Notes: generated by a model from the letters alone, not told the origin. Counted from the stretch's first letter, positions 1 through 12,471 are shown. The stretch: DNA of 64,000 nt from Tridacna crocea (GCA_943736015.1 OX031063.1:34688172-34752171), one strand, 5' to 3'. A program made the numbers and translations.

Positions 1-57
1 GAGTAAAGGGTTAATCAATTACATTACTTTGATTAAGGTTAAGTGATCAAATCTTAG

Positions 58-195
58 CCCAGGTCCGTATTCACCCATTATTCAAAATTGCATTTTTCTT
101 CTAGATTTCGAAAGTAACGGAATTTCTGATTGACTCAACTCTTTGGTTTAGCCAATCAGAAATTGCTTCACTCTCAAATAAAGAATATTTTCTTT
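58..195. mobile_element. degenerate foldback MITE (GTATTCACCAACC family)
   Basis: Weak match to the foldback elements at 8818-9029 and 37597-37794: GTATTCACC near the left end, then TTTCTGATTGACTC and its partner GCCAATCAGAAATTG as inverted arms. Old and eroded. It lies in the intron upstream of the symporter exon; the rest of 1-519 holds nothing recognisable. Confidence 0.45.
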
Positions 196-519
196 TCTTT
201 TCGTTTACATTGAGATTGTTATTAAGAATGATTGAAAACTGGCCCATGACATTCATCATTGTTATGCTATGTTCTCATATCTAGTCTTTCATAGACGACA
301 ATTTTTTATTAGTCTTCGGTTTGAAAGTCCATGTATTTGCAGAGAACAATTTACATTTGACCCTTTTTTCTCTTTTACCCACGATGTTTCCACCCTTTCA
401 AAAACTAGTTTCACCAGTAGATTCACCCGTGATTTGTTATCTTCAAATTCTTTTGTATTTGTGAAGGTCCAAAATGTTGTTGTTTGGAACATGATAATGG
501 AAGTCCTGTGTTATTTCAG

Positions 520-2153
520 ACATGGTGCATGATTTGGGTTGTCATAGGCGTCGTGCCATTAGGACTTATCATATCCGAAACGTCCCTCAATGTGACTTGG
601 GTTTCACTTGGGTTTCAAACACTGACGGGCCCATTTTTAGTGCCTATAATACTCACTATTACCTGGACAAAGGCCACATCTCAAGGTGTAATAGCAGGTA
701 TGTCATTACGTACATTTAACTTAGGATTATGCAAATTGTATTGAAATGTGTTTTAACAGCGCTTTCGACATTTTTTTGTCATATCACGTCGACAATTCAC
801 ACCATGTATTTCCTGGATTTCAACGGTTCTTGACTAGGGTTTTGAAGTGTTTTGACCAAGGAAACTCCAATGAAAAACAAATTGGATCCACTGAGGCTCG
901 AACCCAAGAGTGTTTTGAAATTACTTGTGACATAATGCCTGATAGCGCATCTCAGTAGGAAAATAAATAGTTTTCAGGCAATTTGAAGTCTAAAATTAAT
1001 CACTGAAAAGAATGACCCAAGACACTGTGCCAAATCTGATTAATCGAGTCGTTATTTGAGAGAAAAAAAAAACATACAGCGGTCATCTTTAGTTTTTTGA
1101 AAAACTAGGGGTTTATGGTGTAGACGTCTTAAGCTCAATACACTGAGGCCTAAAACAATTTGTACTCATGGCTGCATTTATTAAGCGTATAGTATAAATC
1201 CAAGACCAGACCACGTCTTGTGCAGTCAGATTATGGTCTACGTCGGTCACAAGAGCCCAGTTTTAGCTTATTCAACCCATTACGACACAGTCCCTACTTT
1301 TGACGACCCTGAGAAAGAAGCCTCTAGAAAACATTGTGGGAAAAGGAGAAAATGCTGGTTACCAGCATTTTCTCCTTTTCCCACGATGTTTTCTACCCTA
1401 CACAAAACAAATTTCAAATCTTTTGTCATTTTTATTTTGTCCCTTGTAAATGCTTTTGATTTAGACAAATCTGAAATATTGTTGTCTAGTAATGAGGTTA
1501 ATGGTTATAAGAGATTTCAAGTAAAACATATATATGTTATTATTGCTTCCACAGGAAGCCTTGCTGGAATCGTTTGTTCAGTATCAGCCATGTTGGTTGC
1601 TGGATCGATGTACGAAGGAGGTTTGGACAATTTCTTCGTCAATACAATACAGGACTACTCCCTTCTCGCCTCCATGTTGAGCGGTCTCCTCGTCAGCGGA
1701 GTCGTGACTTTGGTTGTCTCCCTTTGTACTCACAAAATCAAAGACGACGCTGACGCGCGACTTGAATGGGCAAAAACGATTAATATTGATAATCCTTTAA
1801 ATCCTTTCCGACTAACGTACTCCAAGGAACTCAAGGAATATGGTGCTGATGCCGTGATCACAACAGAGACAATGGAGAACATTTTCAAAAAGCCAAAACT
1901 GTTTGCTATTATAGGGAGTGTCGTCAGTGTTCTTGTGTTTATTGTTATCATTCCGTCTATTATACTGAGCATTGATGTGTTCAGTCTCGGGCAATACAAG
2001 GCCTGGATTCTCACCTTCCAATGTCTGTGTTTTGTGGCGACTTTTATTTCAATTGTTCTGCCGCCGATTGAGGAAGGTTTTCAGATTTGGAAGCAATGCA
2101 GGCGAAATAGAGAAGCAGAATTAACTGAGACAGAAAACAAATACAAGTTCTAA
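520..2153 (+). CDS. DUR3-like sodium/urea symporter, last two exons (partial gene)
   Basis: Exons are 520-697 and 1555-2153, with upstream exons outside the window. The first follows a TTATTTCAG acceptor and ends at a GTATGT donor in phase 1. The second starts after a CTTCCACAG acceptor and ends in TAA, giving about 258 joined residues. The first exon encodes a membrane segment (WVVIGVVPLGLI) followed by TITWTKATSQGVIAG, a pattern known from the sodium:solute symporter family near its later helices. The second has about four hydrophobic stretches (IVCSVSAMLVAG, LLVSGVVTLVVSL, VLVFIVIIPSII, FVATFISIVLPP) and ends in a charged tail. In fungi and plants DUR3 proteins import urea at the plasma membrane; urea as substrate here is inferred from resemblance only. 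The intron holds a TTAA-type MITE. Another SSS-family transporter is the main alternative. Confidence 0.65.
1271..1501. mobile_element. TTAA-type MITE with hairpin core, in symporter intron
   Basis: Left end AACCCATTACGACACAGTCC, right end near GTAATGAGGTTAA. The core at about 1325-1395 is a near-perfect hairpin reading GGAGAAAATGCTGG then its complement. Same family as the dated copy at 51559-51787. Target ends are TTCA and TTAA, so the left one has mutated. Confidence 0.7.
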
Positions 2154-2216
2154 TATTTACATGTATATACCACAGTGTAAGGGCAGAGATCAAAACTTTA
2201 TTGACATAATATAATT

Positions 2217-2477
2217 GGAGTGCAATACGCGAAAAGGTGCATTCGGACATTTGCGTAAAGTGTCGTCTCGGATTAGCCTGCGCAGTCCGCGCAGGCTAAT
2301 CCGAGACGACACTTTACGACTACATTAGATTTTGTGCTACAGTAGACTTGCGTGAAACAGAAAATCACATAAAATCGGAAAGTGTCGTTTCGGATTAGCC
2401 TGCACGGACTGCACACGCTGATCCGAGACGACACTTTACGCAAATGTCCGAATGACCCTTTTCGCGTGTTGCACTCC
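2217..2477. mobile_element. CACGCG-family MITE, complete
   Basis: Terminal inverted repeats start GGAGTGCAAYACGCGAAAAG and continue as CGGACATTTGCGTAAAGTG. Two internal hairpins with the GCCTGCGCAGTCCGCGCAGG-type core are separated by a linker with GTGCTACAGTAGACTTGCG. It begins 64 bases after the symporter stop codon. Confidence 0.8.
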
Positions 2478-2896
2478 ATATCATATTTTCAATAAGGCTG
2501 GTGGAGATTTGATTATTTGTATTACGATCTAACATCAGCTAGATCTGGCATTTATCTTCTTTTTGATGTCGCAAATATACAGATGTAATCAGACGTTTCT
2601 AAATTCAGACCTACAAACACCTGTTTCGGCTTGCCTGCCGCTTAAGAAATGATTGAAGCGAAAGCACTGCTTGTCACGAGCAATCTCTCTTTTTGCCAGA
2701 TATTTTTGCAAGTTAAAGAGATGAGTAGATCTACATGAACATCGTTCCACATCTTTTCTGTTATAAGCTCTCCCAAATGACGTTTCTGTACGTTAAGTTA
2801 TCCATAGGCAAAAAAAAGTATCTCCAACATTAAAGCAGACCACATTGAAAAAGAAATATTTGTGCCATGCTCTGCTACAAGGGGGTAGATGATAAA

Positions 2897-3136
2897 GGCC
2901 TGCAACATGTGAAAGGGGGGGGGGGGGGGTCGGACATTTGCGTAAAGTGTCGTCTCGGATCAATCTGCGCAGTCTAATCCGAGACGGCACTGTACGACTA
3001 CATGAGATTTTCCGCTACAGTAGACTTGTTGAAAATCAGAGAATTACATAAAAACGGAAAGTGTTGGACTGCCCAGGCTGATCCGACACGACACTATACG
3101 CAAATATCCAAATGCCCCTTTTTGCGTGCTTCAGGC
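2897..3136. mobile_element. CACGCG-family MITE, eroded, at the copy A left edge
   Basis: Both ends are recognisable (GGCCTGCAACATGTG and TGCGTGCTTCAGGC) with a poly-G run at 2917-2930 replacing part of the left arm. Homology with copy B starts in its linker (about 3011), so the duplication breakpoint lies inside this element. Confidence 0.7.
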
Positions 3137-3518
3137 AAATTATAATGCATATACAAAGGCTGTCACCCCATTTTAGCCTGCACAGTCCAAGCAGGCTGCC
3201 ATGGACCGAAAAATATTTCGTTCTTTCAGTATTCTCTAAGTTAACGGACGACTGTACCCCAACGAACGCTTGTTTAAAAAGGATACTATGGGATCCATAA
3301 TTTTGTAATGACTTACTTAACACAGTGTAAAGGATCACTGAAAACCTATTTTTTGTCAGGGAATGGCTCAAATATCTTGGTAAAACATGACAATCAACAT
3401 GTATAAAAGTTTTGTACACGAACATTTGTTTTCAAAAGTCTAAAAATAGATCTAACACACGGTAAAACATTCTTTAGTGAGACAAACTGGCTTTTGAATA
3501 GGTTTTAGATGTAGCATT

Positions 3519-4003
3519 TTATAAGAATTCCTCCGTAAAATATTCTACATCATAAGTGTCCCTTTGAATACCTAAGTCTTTACACACTGCTACAAGTTTG
3601 TTCCGTGCTTCTGTAACAGTTTGTGCTTGAACGGCAAGGTTAGCAAACGGTTCCTCGAACAGTTCGGAGTCTGACACGGCAGTTTCACTAAACTGGTTCC
3701 AAATCACCTCTTTTGATTCTATAAGTGCTGTAAGCTTCCCTTTATATACGTCATCGACGAGCACATGACTATGTATCGAAGGCAACAGCATGGTTCCCAT
3801 AATGTGGCTTCTTGAGTCATGTTTTGGAACGTACGGTTTGATACCACAGGCAATCGTTAGAGAAGCCAACATTAAGTCGACGTCATACAAACGCTTGATC
3901 CAGTCCCGGAGATAAAACCCTCCCATTCTGGCGTTTATTTCCAAGAGTTTTGGTCCGACTGCAGTCATTTTCAGTTCTACGTTGAATGTTCCATTTGTTA
4001 AAC
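3519..4003 (-). CDS. copy A exon 14, C-terminal ATP-grasp exon
   Basis: Starts GLTNGTFNVELK, includes LLEINARMGGFYLRDW and ends YDVEYFTEEFL with a stop at 3519-3521. EINARMGG corresponds to the metal-binding end of the ATP-grasp domain; the Glu and Asn are the expected Mg ligands. Seven residues in the last 149 differ from copy B. Confidence 0.85.
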
Positions 4004-4289
4004 CTTTAAAACCAATGAGCTTAAACTAAGACCTCGTATAAAATATAAATATCAAATTATGTAGATTAGAAGTAGTGGTTTGATAATCAGAAATAAACTA
4101 AAAACAGAGCGTATTACATGTACATGGATGAAGCTCAACAAACCCAAGGACAACGGAGCTTGATCTATGGTGCTATTAGAAGGGTATAGATCAAGATGAA
4201 ACCGAACAGAACACGCAATCTGGATATTTATTCATTTGTGAAAGAGTTAATTCTTTGCTAGATGACAAATTGCAAGACGTATCAAACTT

Positions 4290-4735
4290 TTAACCCTTAT
4301 GCTGCTCAGCGGACAAAGACAGTGCAGTCTGATCTTGGATCTATACTCTCCGACAAGGAGATATGGCCTGCAACCCGCCAAAAAGGGCATTCGGACATTT
4401 GCGTAAAGTGTCATCTCGGAGCAGCCTGCGCAGTCCCTGTTTTGATGATTTTTTTCCTGTTTTGTGCATGTCTACTATAGCACAAAATTTAATGTAATCG
4501 TAGAGAGCCGTCTCGGATTAGCCTGCGCGAACTGCGCAGGCTGATCCGAGACGACATTTTACGCAAATGTTCGAATGCCCCATTTCATGTGTTGCAAGCC
4601 ATATAATTCTTAAATATTAAATAAAAAAGTTTTCATAGCACCATTCGGGTTTTTACATCCAGCTTGAAAGTATCACTTAACTTACTCAGCAGGATAAGGT
4701 ATAACCACATGTAAGACACACGGCAATTGCATGTA
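4290..4735. mobile_element. small MITE interrupted by a CACGCG-family MITE
   Basis: The outer element has ATGCTGCTCAGC near its left end, GCAGTCTGATCTTGG inside, and ACTCAGCAGGATAAGG near its right end. It is split by a complete CACGCG MITE at 4365-4600. Copy B carries the outer element unsplit at about 41380-41565, which supplies the empty site. Confidence 0.7.
4365..4600. mobile_element. CACGCG-family MITE, A-only insertion
   Basis: Ends GGCCTGCAACCCGCC and GTGTTGCAAGCC, with two internal hairpins. Absent from the matching position in copy B (about 41465), so it inserted after A and B separated. The flanks are AT-rich (ATAT on both sides), and the exact target duplication is unclear. Confidence 0.75.
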
Positions 4736-6079
4736 TCGTATGTGCCAGGGTTTATCTATGGAAGGTTAAGTAAGAATTATGGGGAAAGGGAAAAAAGTCC
4801 TTGATACCAGCACTTTCTCTTTCTGTCACAATTTAATCAAAATGCATGCTCCCATGATTGGTTAAAATTCAAACTAACTCTGTATTGTTAATGATTTTGA
4901 CCTTTTGACATCGTAAGATCTGGCAAAATATCTTTTGAGTGTACTTAAGATTATTTTTTTTTGTTTATAAAGTAAAATTCCTTCTTCACGTTTTGCTACG
5001 ACTTTTTTGACACAGATTTATGTTTCAGATAAAGTTTTTCTTGAGACTAGTGCCTAATTTTTATTTTACAATTTTTAACAGTTTTTCATGTGCTTTTACA
5101 CAATAAGATATTTTATTTTCCAGGACTTTTCAATTTTGAAAGTAACACGAATCCTGATTGGCTGAACCATAGGGTTTAACCAACTAGAAATTGTCTAATA
5201 TTATACTCTGATAATGCAAATTGGAGTCGCTGGCAGTTATTGGCACAAAACTTAACATTAATATTAAAAACCTAACTCAACATGACAGGAAGAGAACTAA
5301 ACAATGGCCTTACCAAGTTCTACACAACACTGATAGGCTGCTGCCACAAGCTGGGCCTGCTTATCTTTCGGTAAACTGGATGGCATGTGAGCACATGTCT
5401 CTGTTGGAAAGATTACGACAGTTTTGGTTTAAATGTTTTTCCATTGCTGTTTTCATATCGCTATCAACAACCAATCTCAATGTAGGTCTGGCGTCATGTT
5501 CACCAACCTTTTTAAAAACACTTTAAGTCTTATTTTCAAGAATTTTCTAAACTTGAACGTAAGGTAGAGGTTTACCCAACAATGGTCTGTATTCACCATC
5601 TTTTCATAAAAAATACGTGATATATTTGTAGTTTTTTTTTACAACTTACACTAGCACAGTTAAATAAATTGAATATAATCTCCCAGTCAAAATTGGCAAA
5701 ACGGAAATTGTACTAATATGCTGTAAACATGACGAATAATTTTTGCATGAAAACAGTGTGATATCTTAAAAAAAGTTGGAAATATATCTGCAAGTCCAGA
5801 TATGAAAATGGATAATAGAAAATAAAACTGAGAAAACAAACGCGAATAATAGTAACGAGACTTATTTTAAAAAAAGACGGCGTGAGAGACGCTGGAGTAT
5901 AAAATACTGAACTTCTTTCTTTCAAACTTTGTCATGCCATTTTGTCATTGGTGTGCCTGCAAGAAAGCCTGCACAGGAACCTGCCGAATAAACATGTCTT
6001 CACTGTTTATGCATTCTAATACATCGAATCGAAGTAGCGGGTCAAAGCAAGTGCATTTAGCAGTGTCAAAAACAATTAC

Positions 6080-6363
6080 CTATATAAAAAGGTTCCCGAG
6101 TTGGTCCATTATCTGAAATGAAGGCAGCAATCAACTGTCTGTTAAAGATGACAACGTCAACATCGTGTTCGGACCCGTTATGATAGTCCATCAGCAATAA
6201 CGTGTTGTCAAAGCCCAAACCTATACCGGGAAAGTCTGTCTCTCGACTCAAGGTCGTTGTTATCAGCTCATACTCCTGTATCAGTTGTTCATTGCTCTGG
6301 ACAAGCTTAACACCGACAGCACTCGAGCCATGTTCCAGTTTGACGATTGCTGGGAATTCAATC
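6080..6363 (-). CDS. copy A exon 12, ATP-grasp nucleotide-binding exon
   Basis: Encodes IEFPAIVKLEHGSSAVGVKL near its start and EHDVDVVIFNRQLIAAFISD near its end. In the carnosine synthase family the lysine of the VKLE segment and the acidic DVDVV strand belong to the ATP-grasp fold. The frame is open, acceptor TTGAAG and donor GTAATT, phase 2 in and phase 1 out. The exon-13 continuation (5314-5400, ETCAHMPSSLPKDKQAQLVA) is too short to stand out as an open frame and was placed by phase and family order. Confidence 0.8.
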
Positions 6364-7432
6364 CTTCAATGTAGAAAATGATTAATTGTTACGGGAGACC
6401 ACTCCTTCATGCATAGCTTCATCCCGATTTAAATACAATACCTGAAAACTGCGTCAGAAAGATATCTCTTTAGCTCAGTGGTTATGGTAATGGTCTTTTG
6501 AAACTTTAAAAAACGAGGGTATCTGTCCCTTCAAGGGTACGCATCCTGCCTGATGCGGTTTGTATTTGAACTATGCATTTATCTGTTTCTTTGTTTTAGA
6601 CTTTGTTCGTAAGACAATGAAGAAATTAAATGGCAAGTTTGTGTGCAACAATGATACTATTGTGGCGGTTATTTTTTTACTGATGCTAGGAATTTTCTCT
6701 GAAAAGTTCGGCTAAGTTACTCCTGAGATCTATCAATCGCCCAATAAAACAACCGACCAATCAAAGTTTGGTTCAATTTATCGGTCGGTCTATCATGTAT
6801 CCAACAACATATCGTTTGCCGATCCATCAGTCGGTCGTTCTGCTAGTCTTGTCCAAACAACTTACTCTTTAGTTGCAGTAATCAAGGTTTCCTTGTCCGT
6901 TATTCTGTGTGAGGCGGACGAATACAGATAAGACCTTGGCCAGTGGGGCGTGTCGTCCTTCCTTGAGCGAAGTATTTCGAATGTCCGGCTTTTTCTCTTG
7001 GCACTCAATGCTGCTTCATAACTTACTCCTACAATAATGTTGATTTACGTATGTACATAAACTTTAAACTATGTTAGCAGAAGCAGTAGAAGAAGCAAAA
7101 GCAAAAAGCGAAGGTGTAGCACCAACAAAAAGCTCTGTGCGCTAGAAAAAAAATCTGAAGACGTTTTTAAGTTTAATATTAGTAGTATTTTGGTTCTCTT
7201 GTCTAATTCAGAAACGTGGAAGTTTAGCTGAATATTTATTATGTAAATAAATGTATTCTATTCACTGACGTTCTTGATAGTCTAGCAAAAAAGTTTAAGC
7301 ACTCTGATTGTAGTCTACTCTTATTAGTAATCTGTATTTGAACTTAAACAGGTTTGAAATTGTAATATCAAGGTCTATCTCGTTAGAGAAAATCCAAAAA
7401 AATGATGCAAACTCAAAAAAGAACTTCTATAC

Positions 7433-7676
7433 CTGATTTTGACAGTGGTTTACCTGATTTTGACAGATCCAACTGTTCCCGTAGTAAAGCCGCTAGCGGC
7501 CCACAATCCTCCCAGAATGTTACACAACCGTCGATCTTAAACTTCTGATTGCTAAGCATTGTACTAATATTAATTGCGTGGTCTTCGTCAAGAAGGTGGT
7601 CCAAAAAGTTGTAATGTATAAAATGATAGACGTGGTTTCTAGCAGCACAGTCTGAGTTCGAATCGATAAGCACAAC
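7433..7676 (-). CDS. copy A exon 10 with duplicated donor site
   Basis: The exon encodes VVLIDSNSDCAARNHVYHF and then LLDEDHAINISTMLSNQKF. Its end is a 21-base direct duplication containing CTGTCAAAATCAG followed by GT. Using the upstream donor (exon start 7454) gives the same exon as copy B. Using the downstream one (7433) adds seven in-frame residues. Copy B (44117-44339) has a single donor. Confidence 0.7.
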
Positions 7677-7795
7677 CTGTTGATTTGAGCGAGAAAATAA
7701 GGCAAAAAAAAAAGAGTATTAAAACAAATTTAAGCCCGCACATAAATTGCGAATGTTTCCTCGATTGAGCATCGCTGCACGGGCACAACCAAATG

Positions 7796-8287
7796 AATGA
7801 TTGAATGAATAGTGTTTTAAGGCCCGTCGACAACTTAGGTCATATTGGGCGCACTTATTTAGTAAACAATAATGTGAGGTGAAAATAACATACATGTCGA
7901 ACAACACAAGACAAACATGATAAATGAGGAATGGATGAAACACAAAATGATGCCCCTTTTGTCGCCTTTTACGACATGCATGCTGTCACTTTTGTTCCGC
8001 CAGATGAAATGGCAGATGTGACAATCGCGGGACTGCAGTGGTTTATTCTTATACCCCCGATTAAACCACACGGGGTCCCACAGGCCAATTGATTCCCATT
8101 CCAAACCCTATTTACATCGAGAAAAAAAAATAGGATTTGGAGTAAGAACTACCCAGCCTGCTGCAATCCTACGAATTACGAGGAAAGCAGCCGTTTGTCT
8201 CTAATTTTAGTCGCCTTCTACGACATGCCATAGAGAAAGGCCGAGGTCCTATTCTATACAGTAAAAACCTCCGGGACCCCAAGGGGA
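7796..8287 (-). mobile_element. SINE-like retroposon, A-only, 12-base target duplication
   Basis: Flanked by perfect CACAACCAAATG repeats at 7784-7795 and 8288-8299. Copy B has one copy of this word and no insert (about 44455). Read on the minus strand it starts GTCCCCTTGGGGTCC, contains GCATGTCGTAGAAGGCGAC and a second GCATGTCGTAAAAGGCGAC about 220 bases later, and ends with AATATGACCTAAGTTGT and an ATTCATTCAATCATT tail. The AATATGACCTAAGTTGT word also ends the tRNA-derived SINE at 34730, linking the two. No clear tRNA promoter is seen at its own 5' end. Confidence 0.75.
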
Positions 8288-8817
8288 CACAACCAAATGT
8301 GTGATTTTGTTCTTTACCCACTTATCACAAATCGGGCGATTCCAAAGCTACATCTAACCTTGTCCGTATCAAGGAGGTCGCCACATGAAATATACTTTCA
8401 ATCATGTAATCGTAAACATGGTTGAGCCTTGAATTGTATTACATGATCTTTTACATGGCAAAGCCCTTTAAATTCTGTTATCAACGACAACAACATCTAT
8501 AATGGCGTTACCTAATCTACTGTACTGTCAAGATATGCCGACTAAATTGATGAATTAGCTTGAAAAATATGTACAAATCAAGTATCTGTCAATTAAAATG
8601 CATAAAGAATGATTTCGTTTCAAAATTGAGGCTCGCGGATTTCTTTATTAATGTAGTCGTATTGTACAAGTTATAAAAACGGTATGTTTGCGGCGAAGAA
8701 ATAAAATACGTGACCGAAAAACCACCTTACGTAATACCACCGAAGGATTTGATCCGCAGATGACCCGAAAGTTTGCTGAAGTTTGCTGAAGGGTTTCTAG
8801 AAGGTGGTGGCCTTTCA

Positions 8818-9029
8818 GGGCCTGTATTCACCAACCATTCTTAAGAACATTCTTTGTCTTAGTCTCCAGAATTTTCTACATCTGTAAGTAACACAAGTTC
8901 TGATTGGCTAAACCATTCGGTTTAGCCAGAATGGTTTAGCCAATCAGAAGTTGTGTTACTTACAGATGTAGAAAATCTTGGAGAATAAGACTAAGAATAT
9001 TCTCAAGAATGGTTGGTGAATACGGGCCC
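8818..9029. mobile_element. foldback MITE (GTATTCACCAACC family), copy A
   Basis: Two arms of about 100 bases start GTATTCACCAACCATTCTTA and pair almost fully. The centre holds GGCTAAACC/GGTTTAGCC. Copy B has the same element at 44971-45169; copy A has 13 extra bases at the loop that repeat the arm end. Confidence 0.85.
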
Positions 9030-12000
9030 TGGTCTTGGTCTCACCTTTTTATGTCAACCATCAGACTAAAACCCCTTGAGGACAAATCATTCCTTCGTTT
9101 CAAGAAAAATAGGTCTTCATAGATAAATAAACAGACGCCTTCAGATGTGTCATTTGACGTTGGAAAATAACATGTGGATTGTAGAACTGTGTAGAAGTCA
9201 ATTACAAACAAGAAAGAACTTCAATGTTAAATGTCATAGAGTAAGCTCATGATCTGAAATTGGCCTCGTTTAGCAGCTTTAACATGATCTAGTTTATAAG
9301 TCTACATCGCAGATGAATAAGTAAAAGAAACACAACCAAAACACATCAGACATACTATCATTTCACAAGCACTTTATAAGGCCCAAAACCGAATGCAGAG
9401 AGCTCAGATAAACGCATTTATGGAAAATAGTAATACAATAATGCTATCAATCTTAGAAAATAACTGCTGTAAACCGTTAAATGCATGACTATTCCATGAT
9501 ATGGTCCAATATTGAGGTTATTTGCTAGCAGATTCTGCCATCATATTGTATCACCAATTCAGTACATTGATGTTATCATTTCATGTTCATGTTGAAATAT
9601 TTGCCTACTCAAGTTTTACGTTCTTCGAAACTTGCAGTACAAAAGCATCTGAACAGAATCTTCAGTAAAACATTTAGCATTGAAATATTTGTCTATCCAA
9701 GTTTTATGTTTCCCGAAACCTGCAGTACAAAAGCACCTTAAAGAAATCTTAAATAAAACATTTAGCATCAGCTAAACTTTTAATGGCCAGAATAAAAAGT
9801 TCTGTTGAAAAGCTGTTGGAAAAGGAGAAAATTCAAACATGACCAAACAGGCCAATACATCAATAAGCTTGCGAGCACGTTTTTTTAACGATCAGATATT
9901 ATCCGTTTTATTTATTGATGTTCAAACGGGCTCTGTCCCTCTCTCAGTGCTACAGGACAAAACAGAAGTATCACGGACGGCAAAGATCATGGGCAGACTA
10001 CGTGGAACTTTAAATTTGAAATGTTCACAGTTTACCCAAACCGTCTATTATACATTAATCTTTTATGGATGGCATAAGATGCTTCTTATCGCTGTCGAAA
10101 GATTTTAAGTCCATACTAAAAAGTAACCACGTGTAAGAAAGAATATTTGAAATGTTTGGCAAGAGTCACAAAACATACCTTTATTCCGTACGACTGACAG
10201 TCAGGCCAAATGAACCGTTTACTGTAGGCACCAGCACCGACAATAACAACAACCTTGTCCTCCATTAAGTAGAGTTGTGATCGAACAATGATATTTCGTA
10301 TCCAAGGGAGGTAGCACTGGCCAAGTGATGATATTGTACCTTTTAAAGGTAAGTCAGAAGTACATAAAGTTCTACTGAGGACAGCATGATGATGAGCTTT
10401 TTGAATGCAGTTTCTCTGATTTCGCAATATTTTTAGAGTGTTTGGCAACAATACGCTGGAAGTCGTCCAAAGCAGGTAATGAGTATACACTTTTACTTTC
10501 ACCTTATAATTTTTCCCGCTCATTATGCTTTGTAAATTTTCGACCAATTACAGTTGTACGGCCTCGGACGATGGACCAAAAATATTACAGTTGATATTAG
10601 CTGACTACAGTAGGCCTAATCTTGATTTGTTATGAAGCACGTTTGGAAACAAGGGTCTACTGAAATGCCGTTTAACATCAGGTGATCTATTATCTATTTA
10701 AGATTTCATTGTTCTACATTTGCACAAAATATACTTCCAATCTAACATGAATTCATTCTGTCTGTAAAATACAAAATGGAGTTTTCCTTACCGTTTTGCC
10801 CTACGATATTTGTATCGCAGAGATCCTGCACAAACTCACGTATCTGACAGTTTATGGTACAATCATGACTGTTGACCTCTATACCAACTGGGACAATTTC
10901 ATCTTTCCGTAGACATAGCACCAAGTCGATTCCTGTTTTACAGATGATTTGATAAGTACTATTTTTCTACTGTCAACAACCCGTAAAATGTATAACAAAT
11001 GTCATGCAACATCAATCAAATCAACTACACCCTTCTGGGAATCTGAGCCAGGGGATCACTTGACCTTTCTGTCGGCCAATTTTGATGATAGTTTTTAAAA
11101 GTCAAAGTGAACCTCTGAATATGGTCTTTAATTTTGCAAGATTCCATTAGAAGATCCTAAGAACGACTTCTTTGTGTGATTTATATGTATTCATTTGCAT
11201 TTGACGATAAGAACACATCCAGATATCTAAAAAAGACGCCATTCAAACGACTGTTTTCTGATCTAAAACTGTCAACTTGTATAAAATAAATGTTCTAAGC
11301 TGACAAATATACCTTAAATCAAAAACAAGGAACAGGGCAGTGTTCGTCAAAAAACATACTATAGATTTTGCGAAGCCCTAACTCGTTGCTGGTTGTCAAT
11401 AAAGCCCCAAAAGCAATGGGAAGAGAGAGTCATTTATTTAAGCCATGATCTGCGTAAAGTGTGTTTTTCATCCGCAAAAAGGAACGCCTTTGTCAGCCTG
11501 AACTTGCTTTTCTCTTTGCATTTTTAGTGTGTGTCCAAGGTCCATTTTGTTCTCATGATTTAGTTGTTAGATAGCTTTTAAGAATCCACGGTTATTTGAT
11601 GGTTAACTTGCTTGGTATAATGGATCATGAAGATGCATCAACCAATTACAGCTAGCTTATACCCACAATGACAATAGAATTTTGTATTTGTTTCATAATA
11701 TGTAAATACGCTTTAGCAGTGTTTTAACTTCGTTAACTAACCTATCACCTCTGTTTGAGCTCTAAGACAACCTCGCTGGTCCACTGTCAAATATTTTTCA
11801 CGTTCTATGATCTCGGACATAACAGCCTCGCATTGTTCCCGCAATCTCTTTTCAGCTCGGTCTCTCTGTTCCTTTTCAAACACATTGTAGGCTAACAGTG
11901 TGCTATCCAGAGACTGTGGGACAGTGTTGTCCCCGTTGATTGGTCGAGATCGTGATTGCATCCCGCAGCTTACCTGAATTCAAATATTCCCGAAATGCAT

Positions 12001-12370
12001 GAGTCCGACGCTCAGACTGCTGAAAAATCTATATCTCTTATGTCATCGGCCTATATACGTACTAAAAGCTTGCAGACCTACCGCATTCAGAAACCATCTT
12101 TAAAAGCATTCTGAGTCTAGTGATTAAGAAGTTCTTTTAATCTTTGAAGCAAACCATTGTCTGATCTGCTTAACCAAAATGGTTGAGCCTTTTAGAATTG
12201 CGTTGCATTCTACTTCTATTAGACTGAGACTGCACTAAACAGTGCTTGTTGTGTACTTCTGTAGCGAACAAATTATATGTACAAATCTTATATAAGGGAA
12301 GACTATCCAATGGCAAAATGGTGAACTTTAAACTACATAAAAATCTATTGAAACATTTATATTTGATTAC

Positions 12371-12471
12371 CTGCACTGTTACAGGTTTACCATTAAAATC
12401 TCGACACACTGTGGCTCGTAATCTGAAGGATAGGTTTCTGTCAACACCCCAAGGTTTGCGTTTTTGACAGC
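12371..12471 (-). CDS. copy A exon 6 with tandem (NAGNAG) acceptor
   Basis: Encodes CQKRKPWGVDRNLSFRLRAT and then VCRDFNGKPVTVQ. The acceptor reads TAGCAG, so splicing may start at 12471 or 12474. Both choices keep frame and change the junction from Cys to Ser-Gly. Copy B has the same arrangement (48666 or 48669). Donor GTAATC, phase 0. Confidence 0.7.

Noticed and set aside
868-960. Possible tRNA or SINE (minus-strand GGGTTCGAGCC box B-like word)
   Set aside because: A box B-like word alone, with no box A at the right distance and no cloverleaf.
2219-2479. Frames inside CACGCG-family MITEs
   Set aside because: They come from the hairpin arms and recur in any orientation with the repeat.
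6465-6600. tRNA-like TTAGCTCAGTGGTTATGG word in both copies
   Set aside because: Box A resembles a SINE head but no box B or tail follows at the expected spacing.
10116-10547. 143-residue minus-strand frame as one gene
   Set aside because: Only its last 53 codons (10179-10339) are exon 9 of the carnosine synthase gene; the rest is intron read-through.
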